Shown here piece by piece: positions 8,627 through 17,539 of a DNA stretch of 64,000 nucleotides (the stretch's first letter is position 1; every line of letters starts with the position of its first letter). The DNA lies in the NCBI GenBank assembly GCA_034927685.1, contig JAYFPO010000024.1:86639-150638 (forward strand). The letters run 5' to 3'. Under the pieces are notes generated by a model. It had not been told where the DNA came from. It ran no database searches and saw nothing but the letters and a program-made list of their open reading frames with translations. Source of the stretch: RGIG3159 sp034927685. GTDB taxonomy: Bacteria; Bacillota; Clostridia; Oscillospirales; Oscillospiraceae. Position numbers and translations under genes: made by a program.

Positions 8627-9064
8627 TCAGCCCTCCACGACGCCCTTGCGAAGGATGATGTTGGCATAAAGCGCCGTTTCGCCGGTCTGCACAACGCAGG
8701 CGGCCTGTCGCGCCAGATCATAATAGGAAAACCGTTCGATTCGTTCAAAGAGGCCGCCGCCGCGGCTGTCGTAGCGGCTGACGATTTCTTCATAGACTTT
8801 GAAGATCGGAACCGCAATGGGACGGTCCGGTTCCATCAAAAACACGGCTTTTTCGCTGTAATCCAGCGGCAGAAGCCGCAGAATCGCATCCAGCAGAACG
8901 GAAACGCCGAGACCGTCGGCACGGATCAGCGCGGCGCCCCTCTGAGCGGCGCAGGTTTTTGCGGGGAAATTGGCATCGCCGAGGACGAGTAGGTCGCCGT
9001 GGCCCATTTCACAGAGTGTTTTCAGCAGATCCGGCGAGATGACCGCTGGGATTCCTTTCAGCAT
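8627..9064 (-). CDS. RbsD/FucU-family sugar mutarotase
   Basis: 145 aa. The N-terminus MLKGIPAVISPDLLKTLCEMGHGD with DANFPA is the RbsD/FucU signature, including the catalytic His in MGHGD. The C-terminal part resembles FucU (YANIILRKGV). Family reaction: interconversion of pyranose/furanose or anomeric forms of a free sugar (ribose, fucose). It is transcribed divergently from the ribose-type ABC importer, so it likely handles a sugar entering by that route. The ribosome site GGAGG is well placed. Its presence argues that at least one imported compound has a free anomeric carbon. Confidence 0.8.
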   Translation of the reverse strand: MLKGIPAVISPDLLKTLCEMGHGDLLVLGDANFPAKTCAAQRGAALIRADGLGVSVLLDAILRLLPLDYSEKAVFLMEPDRPIAVPIFKVYEEIVSRYDSRGGGLFERIERFSYYDLARQAACVVQTGETALYANIILRKGVVEG

Positions 9065-9403
9065 TCTGGATTCCTCCTGGTAATGTGCTGCAGTCGCAGC
9101 GCCTATTTTTTTCTTTTTTTATCCTATTACCTTCACATGAAAGAGGAAAGGCTGCTTTTTGCACAGTATGTATCGGATTGTGAACTTCTCCAGGCGAGAG
9201 CAGCCAGAAATCGCCATAGATTCGTCATATCGTATAAAAAGTCAGTAATATAACTGTGATTTTTTACCAATGAAACAAGAAGACCCTGTAAAACTGTCCT
9301 TTTTTCGATACCTCTTGTTTGATTTTGTGTGTGTTCGGACGGAAAAGGCTGTTGTAGAATGGGGCCATCGAAAGCATAACGGTCCTGCAAAACGCGCCGT
9401 TCA

Positions 9404-9451
9404 GTTTCATTCAGTGTTCCTATAATTAATTATTTTGCTTTTGAATGAAAC
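9404..9451. promoter_or_regulatory. probable operator: perfect 10-base inverted repeat
   Basis: GTTTCATTCA (9404-9413) and its exact complement TGAATGAAAC (9442-9451), 28 bases apart, directly upstream of the importer promoter. The core TTTCATTC recurs in the palindrome at 18549-18567, suggesting a common regulator. A weak third half-site, AATGAAAC, lies at 9269-9276. The rest of the 530-base gap (9065-9594) holds no gene. Confidence 0.55.
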
Positions 9452-9458
9452 AAAAAAA

Positions 9459-9487
9459 TTGACTTTCGAAGCATTTCCCGTTACAAT
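9459..9487 (+). promoter_or_regulatory. sigma-A promoter of the ABC importer operon
   Basis: TTGACT, a 17-base spacer, then TACAAT. It lies 8 bases downstream of the inverted repeat and about 108 bases before the binding-protein gene. Confidence 0.65.
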
Positions 9488-9594
9488 GGGACGCAGGGAA
9501 CGGATCTCCGCAAGAAGGCGGACAATTTTGCTCCGGTGCCCCGGCTAGGAAAACATCCGGATGCAACCGGAAAGTATGAGGAGGAAAACGAACA

Positions 9595-10638
9595 ATGAAA
9601 AAGGTACTGGCTCTGGTTCTCGCGCTGGTCATCGCATTGTCCCTGGCCGCATGCGGCAGCAGCACCGCGGCGAACGCGACAACTGCAGCTGCCACGACAG
9701 CTGCCGCTGCTACGACGGCTGCCGGATCCACGACGGCTGCCGCTGCCACGACGGCTGCAGCTTCCGGCGAGACCGTCAAGGCGGTCTTCTGCTCCGCAAT
9801 GAACAATGAATCCCAGGCGTTTGCCTACAAAATGTTCCAAAAACACATGAGCGAGTATAACATCCAGGTTGACGTTCTGGACGATCAGGGCGATGCTGCA
9901 AAGCAGGCCGAGAACGTCGCGCAGGCCGTGTCCAAGGGCTATCAATGGATTATCGTCAATCCGACCGACGCTGCCGGAATTGTCACCGCGCTGAAGTCTG
10001 CCAAGGAAGCCAACCCCGATGTCATCATCTCCACCTTCTCCGCAGACGTTCCCGACGAGTCCGAGCAGTATCGTGACTTTTTCGTCGGCATCAACGATAC
10101 CGATGCAGGCAAGGTTGCGGCGCAGGCATTTATCGAGAAGTACCCTGACGGCTGCACGCTGGTTGAAGTCGGCGGTCAGGCTGGTCACAATGCGCAAATT
10201 CTTCGTCACGACGGCTTCATGGAGGTCATGAAGGACCACCCTGAATTCAAGATCCTTGAAACCCAGAACACCGAACATTGGGCAACCGACGAGGCACAGT
10301 CTATTATGGAAGACTTTGTCACGAAGTACGGCGATCAGATTCAGGCGGTTTTCTGCCACTGGGATAACGGCGCAACCGGATGCATCTCTGCCCTGCAGGC
10401 TGCGGGTATGGACGATGTGATGATCGTGGGCGTCGATGGCTGCAAGGCTGGTTTTGATCAGGTCAACGCCGGCACGCAGTACGCCACCATCATGAACAAC
10501 TTTGAATCCGACTGCACTACGTCCATGGAGCTTGCGCTCAAGGTCATGGCCGGTCAGAAGGTCGATTCCGACAACTACATCAAGATGGATGTCGTCACGA
10601 AGGACAACATCAGCAGCTTCACAATGCCCGAGTGGTAA
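9595..10638 (+). CDS. sugar ABC transporter solute-binding lipoprotein (RbsB-like)
   Basis: 347 aa. Signal peptide MKKVLALVLALVIALSLAAC with the lipobox Cys at about residue 20. An Ala/Thr-only linker (residues about 25-58) follows, then a Peripla_BP_4-type domain (VKAVFCSAMNNESQAF, DDQGDAAKQAENV, VNPTDAAGI, GHNAQILRHDGF, VDGCKAGF). This fold binds ribose, galactose, xylose, related sugars and AI-2. It captures substrate outside the membrane for the ATPase and permeases encoded next. Ribosome site AGGAGG. The gap after it contains stem-loops that may raise its message level relative to the rest of the operon. Substrate unknown. Confidence 0.88.
   Translation: MKKVLALVLALVIALSLAACGSSTAANATTAAATTAAAATTAAGSTTAAAATTAAASGETVKAVFCSAMNNESQAFAYKMFQKHMSEYNIQVDVLDDQGDAAKQAENVAQAVSKGYQWIIVNPTDAAGIVTALKSAKEANPDVIISTFSADVPDESEQYRDFFVGINDTDAGKVAAQAFIEKYPDGCTLVEVGGQAGHNAQILRHDGFMEVMKDHPEFKILETQNTEHWATDEAQSIMEDFVTKYGDQIQAVFCHWDNGATGCISALQAAGMDDVMIVGVDGCKAGFDQVNAGTQYATIMNNFESDCTTSMELALKVMAGQKVDSDNYIKMDVVTKDNISSFTMPEW
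9677..9765 (+). repeat. degenerate tandem repeat encoding the Ala/Thr linker
   Basis: Imperfect 12-18 base units around ACGACGGCTGCC encode Thr-Thr-Ala-Ala stretches between the lipid-anchored cysteine and the binding domain. Such tracts can change in copy number by slippage without breaking the frame. Confidence 0.55.
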
Positions 10639-10642
10639 CTCG

Positions 10643-10748
10643 CCAAACCAGGGCTCGCTTCGCGAAAGAGCGGGGCGGGCCCTGCCTGCTGCCCGTTCTT
10701 TCGCGCGAACGGCGGATTTTGAGGGGACCGTCCCCCGGACGGGGCGGT
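10643..10748 (+). other. GC-rich stem-loops between binding-protein and ATPase genes
   Basis: Several possible stems, for example CCGTCC-CCC-GGACGG (10728-10742) and CCCGTTC...GAACGG, with no T run. Position and form suggest a message-stabilising or attenuating element rather than a full terminator. Confidence 0.4.
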
Positions 10749-10810
10749 TCGCTCAAAGCCCGCCGGTCTGCCGCGCAGATGCAATAATCAGTGAGCAAGG
10801 AGGAAGCCGC

Positions 10811-12298
10811 ATGGCTGTAATACAGGATGATCCCATCCTTACCATGTCCCATGTCAACAAATCCTTTCCCGGCGTCCGGGCGCTGGACGACGTCTCCATC
10901 ACCATTCGCAAAGGTGAGGTGCACGGCATCGTCGGCGAGAACGGTGCCGGAAAGTCCACGCTGATGAAAATTCTCTCCGGCGTCTATACCAAGGACGGCG
11001 GTACGGTTGTGTTCGACGGTGAGGAAATTGAGCACACCACGCCCGTGGAGTCCCTAAAACGCGGCATGAGCATCATCTATCAGGAGTTCAACCTCGTCGA
11101 GACGATGAGTGTCGGCGAAAACGTCTTTATGGGCAGATTTCGCGGGGCAGGCGGAATGCGCGGCACGCACAAGAAGGCCCAGGAACTTCTGGACAGCATC
11201 GGCAGCCGCATCAACAGCCGCACGCCGGTCAAAAATCTTTCCACCTCGGAAAAGCAGATGGTCGAAATCGCCAAGGCTCTCTCGTTCCAATCGAAGCTGA
11301 TTATCATGGACGAGCCCTCCAGTTCTCTGACCGTGGATGAACTGAAAACGCTCTTTGCGCTCGTGAAAAAGCTGGTTGACGGCGGAATTTCCGTGATCTA
11401 TATCAGCCATAAGCTCGATGAAATCTTTGAGCTTTGCAATACCGTCACAATCATGCGCGACGGCCATGTGATCGACTCCAAGCCCGTCTGCGAGATGACG
11501 CGGGCAGAGATGATTACAAAAATGGTCGGCCGTGAAATTGCCAACGAATATCCGCCGCGGCCCCGCTGCGTTGGCGAGACGCTGCTCTCCGTGTCGGAGC
11601 TCAATTCCCGCAAGCTGCATGACGTGTCCTTCGAGCTGAAAAAAGGCGAAATTCTCGGTTTGGTCGGACTCGTAGGCGCCGGCCGGACGGAAATCGTCAG
11701 GGCTCTCTTCGGTGCAGACCGCGTGCGCTCGATTCGCATGACCATGGAGGGAAAGGACATCTCCATTGCAAGCCCACTGGACGCAATCCGGCTCGGGGTG
11801 GGCCTCGTGCCGGAGGACCGCAAGCTGCAGGGACTGGTGCTGCCTTTTTCCGTCTCATCCAATATCAGCATGGCCATGCTGGGCGATATTTCCCGCGGCG
11901 CGCTTCGCATCGTGGACCGGGAGAAGGAAAAGGAAGCCGCCGCGCGGGAGATCGACGAGCTGCTCATTAAAACGCCGGCGCCTGAGACAAAAGTCGTCTC
12001 TCTTTCCGGCGGCAATCAGCAAAAGTGCATTCTGGGCCGCTGGCTGGAAATGCACCCGAAAATTTTGATCCTCGACGAGCCGACGCGCGGCATTGACGTC
12101 GGCGCAAAATACGAAATTTATCTTTTGATGAAAAAGATCGTCGAGGCGGGCGGTTCCATTATTCTGATCTCTTCCGAGCTTCCCGAGGTTCTGAATATGA
12201 GCAATCGCGTTCTTGCGGTATGCGACGGCCGGATTGCCGGCGAATTCGATCCTGAGACGACCCCGGTGGACGTCATCATGGACAAGGTTCTGGGATAA
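10811..12298 (+). CDS. sugar ABC transporter ATPase with two ABC domains (RbsA-like)
   Basis: 495 aa from the ATG at 10811 (AAGGAGGA 6 bases upstream). First ABC domain: Walker A GENGAGKS, LSTSEKQMVEIAKAL, Walker B LIIMDEPSS. Second domain: degenerate Walker A GLVGAGRTE, signature LSGGNQQK, Walker B LILDEPTRGIDVG. This double architecture is the RbsA/MglA/XylG type that powers monosaccharide import. Fourteen bases before the next permease gene, so same operon. Cytoplasmic face of the membrane. Confidence 0.93.
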   Translation: MAVIQDDPILTMSHVNKSFPGVRALDDVSITIRKGEVHGIVGENGAGKSTLMKILSGVYTKDGGTVVFDGEEIEHTTPVESLKRGMSIIYQEFNLVETMSVGENVFMGRFRGAGGMRGTHKKAQELLDSIGSRINSRTPVKNLSTSEKQMVEIAKALSFQSKLIIMDEPSSSLTVDELKTLFALVKKLVDGGISVIYISHKLDEIFELCNTVTIMRDGHVIDSKPVCEMTRAEMITKMVGREIANEYPPRPRCVGETLLSVSELNSRKLHDVSFELKKGEILGLVGLVGAGRTEIVRALFGADRVRSIRMTMEGKDISIASPLDAIRLGVGLVPEDRKLQGLVLPFSVSSNISMAMLGDISRGALRIVDREKEKEAAAREIDELLIKTPAPETKVVSLSGGNQQKCILGRWLEMHPKILILDEPTRGIDVGAKYEIYLLMKKIVEAGGSIILISSELPEVLNMSNRVLAVCDGRIAGEFDPETTPVDVIMDKVLG

Positions 12299-12311
12299 GG
12301 AGGAATCAGAT

Positions 12312-13301
12312 ATGCGGCTTCGTGAACAAGCGGTGTCTCGGAAGGGCGCCGGATATTTTCTGCTGGACCACATGCTGATTGTCATTCTGGTCCTGCTGGC
12401 TGTGGTGACGGCGATCGTCGAGCCCACGTTCCTTTCCATCGGCAATCTTACGGCGATCATGCGCCAGTTCGGCGCGCTCTCCTTTATGGCACTCGGCCTG
12501 ACCTTTGCGATCATCTCCGGGTTCATCGATCTTTCGATTCCCGGCGTCATCAATATCGCGGCGGTTATGGCGATCTATCTTATCAATCCCCTCGGCCAGT
12601 GGGGGGCGCTGCTGACAACGTTGGCCTTTGGCCTTCTGGTAGGACTCCTGAACGGCTTCCTCATTACGAAGTCCGGCGGCACAACCCAGGCAGAGGGCCT
12701 CTTCATCACCTTCGGAATGTCGCAGGTCTGGTCGGCAGCCGCTATGCTGCTGAGCGGTGGCAGCACCCAACAGCTTCGCTGGTGTACCAGGGATTATTCG
12801 CTGTTTACCTTCCTCGGCAGTTATAAAATCGTCTTTGTGCCCATCGCCATTGTGATCTTTGTCATTGCGCTGCTGATTCTGAACTTTGTGCAGAAAAAAA
12901 CCTATGCCGGCCGCTGCATGAGCCTGGTCGGCGGCAATAAGACGGCCGCCCGTCTCTCCGGCGTGGAGGTTAACCGGTCAATTCTTCGGACCTTTATGAT
13001 CGGCGGCCTTATGACCGTCGTCGGTGCGATCATGCTGATGAGCCGCGTCACCACCGCATCCCCGACTGTCGGCCTCGGCTATGACAACAATGCAATTCTC
13101 TCTGTTGTGGTCGGCGGTACCTCGCTGGCCGGCGGCAGCGGCAGCGTGTTTGGCACCATGCTTGGCGTGCTGCTCGTGACGCTGCTGGCCAACTGCATGA
13201 ATTTGCTTGGCGTATCCTCGCATTTGCAGTATGTCATGAACGGCGCGGTACTGATCTTCGCAATCTGGGCCGACAGCAGAAAAAACAGAATGGTGAAATA
13301 A
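12312..13301 (+). CDS. sugar ABC transporter permease (RbsC-like) 1
   Basis: 329 aa from the ATG at 12312; AAGGAGG overlaps the end of the ATPase gene. About nine hydrophobic segments, with the RbsC-family features GLTFAIISGFIDLSIPG and VVVGGTSLAGGSGSVFGT. The frame stays open upstream but without homology. Forms the membrane channel, presumably as a heterodimer with the next permease. Confidence 0.9.
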   Translation: MRLREQAVSRKGAGYFLLDHMLIVILVLLAVVTAIVEPTFLSIGNLTAIMRQFGALSFMALGLTFAIISGFIDLSIPGVINIAAVMAIYLINPLGQWGALLTTLAFGLLVGLLNGFLITKSGGTTQAEGLFITFGMSQVWSAAAMLLSGGSTQQLRWCTRDYSLFTFLGSYKIVFVPIAIVIFVIALLILNFVQKKTYAGRCMSLVGGNKTAARLSGVEVNRSILRTFMIGGLMTVVGAIMLMSRVTTASPTVGLGYDNNAILSVVVGGTSLAGGSGSVFGTMLGVLLVTLLANCMNLLGVSSHLQYVMNGAVLIFAIWADSRKNRMVK

Positions 13302-13313
13302 GGGGGTGCTGCA

Positions 13314-14315
13314 ATGAATCAGGGACATAAAAACAATCAGAGTGCTCTTTCCAGGGGCGGCAGCTTTCTCTATAGTCATAAGGCCATTGCTGCGATCGTC
13401 GTCCTCTATCTGGTGCTGTTCTTTTACAATCTCAGCGGCGATACCGGCTTTTTCAGCGGCTATTCCCAAACGCTGATTCTTAAGAAAGCCACCGTCAATA
13501 TCATCGTGGCCTGCGGTGTGACCTTTGCGGTCATGGTCCATTCCATCGACCTCTCCATCGGCGGCACGCTGGCCCTTTCCGGCGTTCTCGTCATCACCTT
13601 TATGAAGTATATGCCGCCGCTCCCTGCCATCCTGCTGACATTGCTGATCGGCGCGGTGATCGGTGCAATCAATGGCTTCCTGATTGTTCATCAGAAGCTC
13701 GAGGGCTTTATCACGACCCTCGGCATGGGCATCCTTCTGAAGGGCGTCGCCCTGCAGATCACCAACGCCCATCCGATCTCCGCGGACCTTTCGTTTAACG
13801 CACTGGCGGATGGCTATCAAATGGTGTTCAACTTGGTGAAGATCCCGAACATGGTGGTCATCATGGTCCTGGTGGTGCTGTGCTTCAGCCTGATTCTGCG
13901 CTATACTCAGTTTGGCCGGAACATCTATGCCATCGGCGGCGACTATGCCGTGGCAAAATACTCCGGGATCCCGGTTGTACGGCAAAAGTGGCTGGCATTT
14001 GTGCTCTCTGCCCTGCTGACAACGCTGGCTGGCATTGTGAACTCTTCCCATCTCGGCGCGGGCAACGCCAATTACGGTGATATGACCGCCATGATTGTCA
14101 ACTGCGCGGTTGTGGTCGGCGGCACTTCCATGGCGGGCGGCCTCGGCGGCATCTGGCAAAGCGCCATTGGCGTCCTGTTCTTCGCGGTGCTGGAGTTTTC
14201 CCTCAATACGGTGGCTTCCAACGCCTATGTGATCCAGCTGATCCAAGGGTTCGTCATTGTGGCGATCCTCTTCCTCGACAGCTACGACAACAAGCGTCGA
14301 CGCGAACGCGTATAA
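13314..14315 (+). CDS. sugar ABC transporter permease (RbsC-like) 2
   Basis: 333 aa, multi-spanning. Family motifs GVTFAVMVHSIDLSIGG and VVGGTSMAGGLGGIWQS. It lies 12 bases after the first permease, with ribosome site AGGGGGTG. Two different permease genes are less usual than the single rbsC of the ribose system and are seen in several clostridial sugar importers. Last gene of the importer operon. Confidence 0.9.
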   Translation: MNQGHKNNQSALSRGGSFLYSHKAIAAIVVLYLVLFFYNLSGDTGFFSGYSQTLILKKATVNIIVACGVTFAVMVHSIDLSIGGTLALSGVLVITFMKYMPPLPAILLTLLIGAVIGAINGFLIVHQKLEGFITTLGMGILLKGVALQITNAHPISADLSFNALADGYQMVFNLVKIPNMVVIMVLVVLCFSLILRYTQFGRNIYAIGGDYAVAKYSGIPVVRQKWLAFVLSALLTTLAGIVNSSHLGAGNANYGDMTAMIVNCAVVVGGTSMAGGLGGIWQSAIGVLFFAVLEFSLNTVASNAYVIQLIQGFVIVAILFLDSYDNKRRRERV

Positions 14316-14322
14316 TTTGAGA

Positions 14323-14358
14323 AAGCGTCCGGCCACGGGAAACCGTGGCCGGGCGCTT
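14323..14358 (+). terminator. strong hairpin after the importer operon
   Basis: AAGCGTCCGGCCACGG, loop GAAA, CCGTGGCCGGGCGCTT: 16-base stem with one G-T pair. No T run follows on this strand, so termination efficiency is uncertain. Confidence 0.5.
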
Positions 14359-14365
14359 CTGCAGC

Positions 14366-14393
14366 AAAAAAGGGAGCGCCGTGCGGCGCTCCC
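14366..14393 (-). terminator. rho-independent terminator of the ROK/YbiW-like/DeoR operon
   Basis: GGGAGCGCC-GTGC-GGCGCTCCC, perfect 9-base stem; on the minus strand six T follow directly. It is 7 bases past the DeoR stop codon. Confidence 0.8.
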
Positions 14394-14399
14394 AAGGCT

Positions 14400-15143
14400 T
14401 TATACCAAAACGATCTGTACGCCGCGGGCTTCGAGGTCACTGCGGCAGTTATCGGGGACGGCGTCGGTCACGACCGTCGAAACCTCCTCGGCCCGCATCA
14501 GCGAGACAACGCCCTTCCGATTGAATTTGGAGGAATCCGTCAGTACAATGCGCCGCTCCGCACTTTCCGCCATGGCGCGGACCGCCTCGGCCCGCTGTAG
14601 GTCCACGTTTGAAAAGCCTTGGCTGAGGTCGTAGCCGTCGGTGCCGAGAAAGAACTTCTCCACGGAAAATTCCCGTGCGCACATTTTTACCAGCGGCCCG
14701 GTCACCACCTGGGCGTCGTTGTCGTAAGAGCCACCGAACAGCGTGACCCGGGCGCCGGGAATCCTTCGCACGATGCTCGCAATAAAGGCGGAATTTGTCA
14801 AAATAATCACATCGCGCTTCGTCTCCACCAGTTCCTGCGCCAGCATGGCGCAGGTGGAGCCGGACTCAATCATCACGACCTCGCCGCTCTTCACCATGGC
14901 GGCGGCCCCCCTGGCAATGCGGCGCTTGATCTCGTAATCAGAGGCCATGCGGTAGCGGATATCGTTGGGTGACACGCGCACGGCACAGCCGTGCTGCCGC
15001 GTCAAGAGCCCCTGTTTTTCCAGATCGTCCAGGTCCTTGCGGATGGTCACGGCGGAGACGTCCAGTTCCTGCGCAAGCCGCGTGACCTCGATGGTCCCTT
15101 GCTCGCTCAGCAGTTCGATGATTTTCAGACTGCGTTCATTCAT
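14400..15143 (-). CDS. DeoR-family transcriptional regulator
   Basis: 247 aa. N-terminal winged helix (MNERSLKIIELLSEQG; VSAVTIRKDLDDLEKQGLL) and C-terminal sugar-phosphate sensor domain (DeoRC; MIESGSTCAMLAQEL, FLGTDGYD, LTDSSKF). DeoR proteins usually repress sugar operons and are released by a phosphorylated intermediate, which fits a pathway starting with a kinase. Starts 2 bases after the glycyl-radical enzyme stop, so it is co-transcribed with the enzyme it probably controls. Best candidate to bind the TTTCATTC repeats at 9404 and 18549. Confidence 0.88.
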   Translation of the reverse strand: MNERSLKIIELLSEQGTIEVTRLAQELDVSAVTIRKDLDDLEKQGLLTRQHGCAVRVSPNDIRYRMASDYEIKRRIARGAAAMVKSGEVVMIESGSTCAMLAQELVETKRDVIILTNSAFIASIVRRIPGARVTLFGGSYDNDAQVVTGPLVKMCAREFSVEKFFLGTDGYDLSQGFSNVDLQRAEAVRAMAESAERRIVLTDSSKFNRKGVVSLMRAEEVSTVVTDAVPDNCRSDLEARGVQIVLV

Positions 15144-15145
15144 GG

Positions 15146-17539
15146 TTACAACACCTGCTCCGTTCTGGCAATAATATCGTCCTGCGTCTGGCGGGAGAGA
15201 ACGTTGAAAAAAGCGGAGTATCCGGCTACTCGCACGATCAGGTCGCGGTGGTTTTCCGGGTGGACCTGGGCGTCCAGCAGCGTTTCGCGGGAGACCACGT
15301 TATACTGCACATGGAAGCCGTGCAGTGTGTTGAAGAAGGTCCGCAGCAGGAGCATCAGCTTTTCCCGGTCCCGTTCCTGTTCCAGCATGGCAGGCGCGAC
15401 CTTCTGGTTCAGCAGCACGCCGCCGGTGATTTTATCGGTGGGCAGCTTGGCGACGGACTGGAACACGGCGGTGGGACCGCAGACGTCGGCGGCGTGGGCA
15501 GGAGAGCAGCCCTCTGCCAGCGGTTCCCCTGCGCGGCGGCCGTCCGGTGTGGCACAGGTGCCCGCACCCTGGGGCACGTTTGCCGAGATCGATGAGGTGC
15601 CGGCATAATAGCAGCCGCCGATGGGGCCGCGGCCGAAACGGGTGTTTTTCATGCCCGCAAGCTCACTGATATAGCTATCATACCCTTTCACAACGAGGCT
15701 GTCAACGTAATCATCGTCGTTGCCGTACTTGGGGGCCGCCAGCAGAAGCTGCCGGATCCGCTCACCGGATTCGCCTTCAAAGTTGCTGCGCAGCGCGGCC
15801 CAGAGTTCCTCCCGCGTCATGCTGCGGTCTTCATAAACGCATTTTTTTATGGCGGCCAGCGAGTCGCCGAGGTTGGCGATGCCGACCTGCAGATCACTGA
15901 TGAAGTCGTAGACCGCACCGCCCTCTTTGAGATGCTTGCCCCGGCCGATACAGTCTTCCGTCAGAGCGGAGCAGAGGATGTCCGGCACCTCCTGCTCCAG
16001 CACCAGATCGGCGCAGGCGTCAAGAATGACCGCTTCGCGGCAAAACCGCCGGATGAAGACATCCCAGGCGTGCGCAACGTCCTCAAATCGCTCCATCTGC
16101 AAAAAGTGGCCGACGCCCGGGCAAACCCGTCTGCCGCTGTCCGGATCGACGCCGTCGTTGAGCGCGATCATCAGGGTCTTTGGGAAATTGAGGAAGCTCA
16201 TGCCGGTGCAGCGGTAGCCCCACTTGCCCGGAACGGCGACCTCGACGCAGCCGATGGCGCTGTAATTGCGGGCATCCTCCAGGGCGACGCCCTTTTCCAG
16301 AAGGGAGGGAATGATGATTTCGTCGTTATTGAAAGCGGGCATGCCGAAGCCGCAGCGGATGACCTCAATACATTCGGAGAAGAAGTCCTGCGGGAGATTG
16401 CGGTGGTAGCGAACGGTCAGGTTCGGCTGGGGCAGATGACAGCGTGCCACGGTACGGAGCACCAGATAGCTCAGACCATTGACTGCGTCCTTCCCGTCCG
16501 GCGTCTGGCCGCCGATTGTGACGTTCTGATAGAGCGGACTGCCGGCGGAGAACCGGGTGTGGGACCAGGAGCGGATCTTATTGATCGTAAAGGTCTTGAG
16601 CCAGAGGTTCTCCAGCAGCTCACAGCCCTCTTCCTCGGTCATGCCGTTTTGGCGGCTCTTCTCATAGTAGGGGTAGCAGTATTGGTCCAGTCGGCCATAG
16701 GAGAGCGAATGGCCATTGGACTCGATTTGCAGAATGTCGTGCAGCAGCCAGAGGCTTTGCAGCGCCTCGTGAAAGGTTTCTGCGGGCTCCATGGGCACCT
16801 TGCGGAGAATCCGGGCCATTTCGCGCAGCTCGGCGGCCCGTGCAGGGGCGGCTGCTTCCGCCTCCTGCTCAGAAAGCGCGGCATAGCGGCCGGCGAAGGC
16901 CGCAACAGCGTCCAGCACGATCAGAATCGCCCGGTAAAAATAGCTTTTCTTCAGATCTTCAAATTCTGTCAGCTCAAGCTTCGCCTGTGCCTCCAGCGTG
17001 CGGCGGCGAAAGCCGTTCAGACCTTCCCGCAGTACGCGGCCATAGTCGACGGCCAGATGGGCGTCACCGGAGGTAATGTTTCCCTCGGTCTTGATTATGC
17101 CGAGATCGTAGAACAGTCGCGCCTCCTCCGGAAATGCGGCGTATCCCTTATCCTGCAAGGTGCGGCCCTTCCAATGAGGATAGATGCTGCGGAGCGTTTC
17201 CTTGGTTTCTTCCGTGATCGCAAAGCGGTCGCCGTCGCGGCGTGCAAACTTGTCCAGCTCGTCCACGACCCAGTCCATTGCGTATTCGGGAAAAATCGGG
17301 GCGGCGCGGTCGGCGGAGGCCTGATTGCCGGCCAGCAGCCCCTCGTCCAGGTAGATGCTCATGTGCCGCAGCACGTTGTCGAGCAACCAGGCCCGCCGCA
17401 GCACGACCTGGTCCATTTCATGGGCGCGGCAGGCTTCTGTCGTATAGACGGCGCGTTCGGTGCAGACGGACGGCTGCGTCTCCAGAAGCCGTTCCCGCAT
17501 CGCTTCCGTCCGCGGATGAAGGGTTCCAAAATGATTCAT
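15146..17539 (-). CDS. YbiW-like glycyl-radical enzyme
   Basis: 797 aa. Thiyl Cys431 in AIGCVEVAV, radical Gly773 in RVAGYSAFF near the C-terminus. From memory, many blocks match E. coli YbiW (PflF): SVCTERA, GNQAS...RAAPIFPEY, GNITSGDAHLAV, GKWGYRCTGMSF, YAGTSSISANVP and FHVQYNVVSRETLLDA. YbiW is reported to cleave the C-O bond of 1,5-anhydroglucitol-6-phosphate, giving 1-deoxyfructose-6-phosphate. Its ATG overlaps the ROK kinase stop (ATGA), which ties kinase and radical enzyme together and fits a phosphorylated substrate. The activase is encoded divergently at 18640. Family placement firm; substrate inferred. Confidence 0.88.
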   Translation of the reverse strand: MNHFGTLHPRTEAMRERLLETQPSVCTERAVYTTEACRAHEMDQVVLRRAWLLDNVLRHMSIYLDEGLLAGNQASADRAAPIFPEYAMDWVVDELDKFARRDGDRFAITEETKETLRSIYPHWKGRTLQDKGYAAFPEEARLFYDLGIIKTEGNITSGDAHLAVDYGRVLREGLNGFRRRTLEAQAKLELTEFEDLKKSYFYRAILIVLDAVAAFAGRYAALSEQEAEAAAPARAAELREMARILRKVPMEPAETFHEALQSLWLLHDILQIESNGHSLSYGRLDQYCYPYYEKSRQNGMTEEEGCELLENLWLKTFTINKIRSWSHTRFSAGSPLYQNVTIGGQTPDGKDAVNGLSYLVLRTVARCHLPQPNLTVRYHRNLPQDFFSECIEVIRCGFGMPAFNNDEIIIPSLLEKGVALEDARNYSAIGCVEVAVPGKWGYRCTGMSFLNFPKTLMIALNDGVDPDSGRRVCPGVGHFLQMERFEDVAHAWDVFIRRFCREAVILDACADLVLEQEVPDILCSALTEDCIGRGKHLKEGGAVYDFISDLQVGIANLGDSLAAIKKCVYEDRSMTREELWAALRSNFEGESGERIRQLLLAAPKYGNDDDYVDSLVVKGYDSYISELAGMKNTRFGRGPIGGCYYAGTSSISANVPQGAGTCATPDGRRAGEPLAEGCSPAHAADVCGPTAVFQSVAKLPTDKITGGVLLNQKVAPAMLEQERDREKLMLLLRTFFNTLHGFHVQYNVVSRETLLDAQVHPENHRDLIVRVAGYSAFFNVLSRQTQDDIIARTEQVL

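Noticed and set aside
9677..9765. Repeat array as a possible CRISPR
   Set aside because: Units are short, degenerate, without spacers, and lie in frame in a lipoprotein linker.
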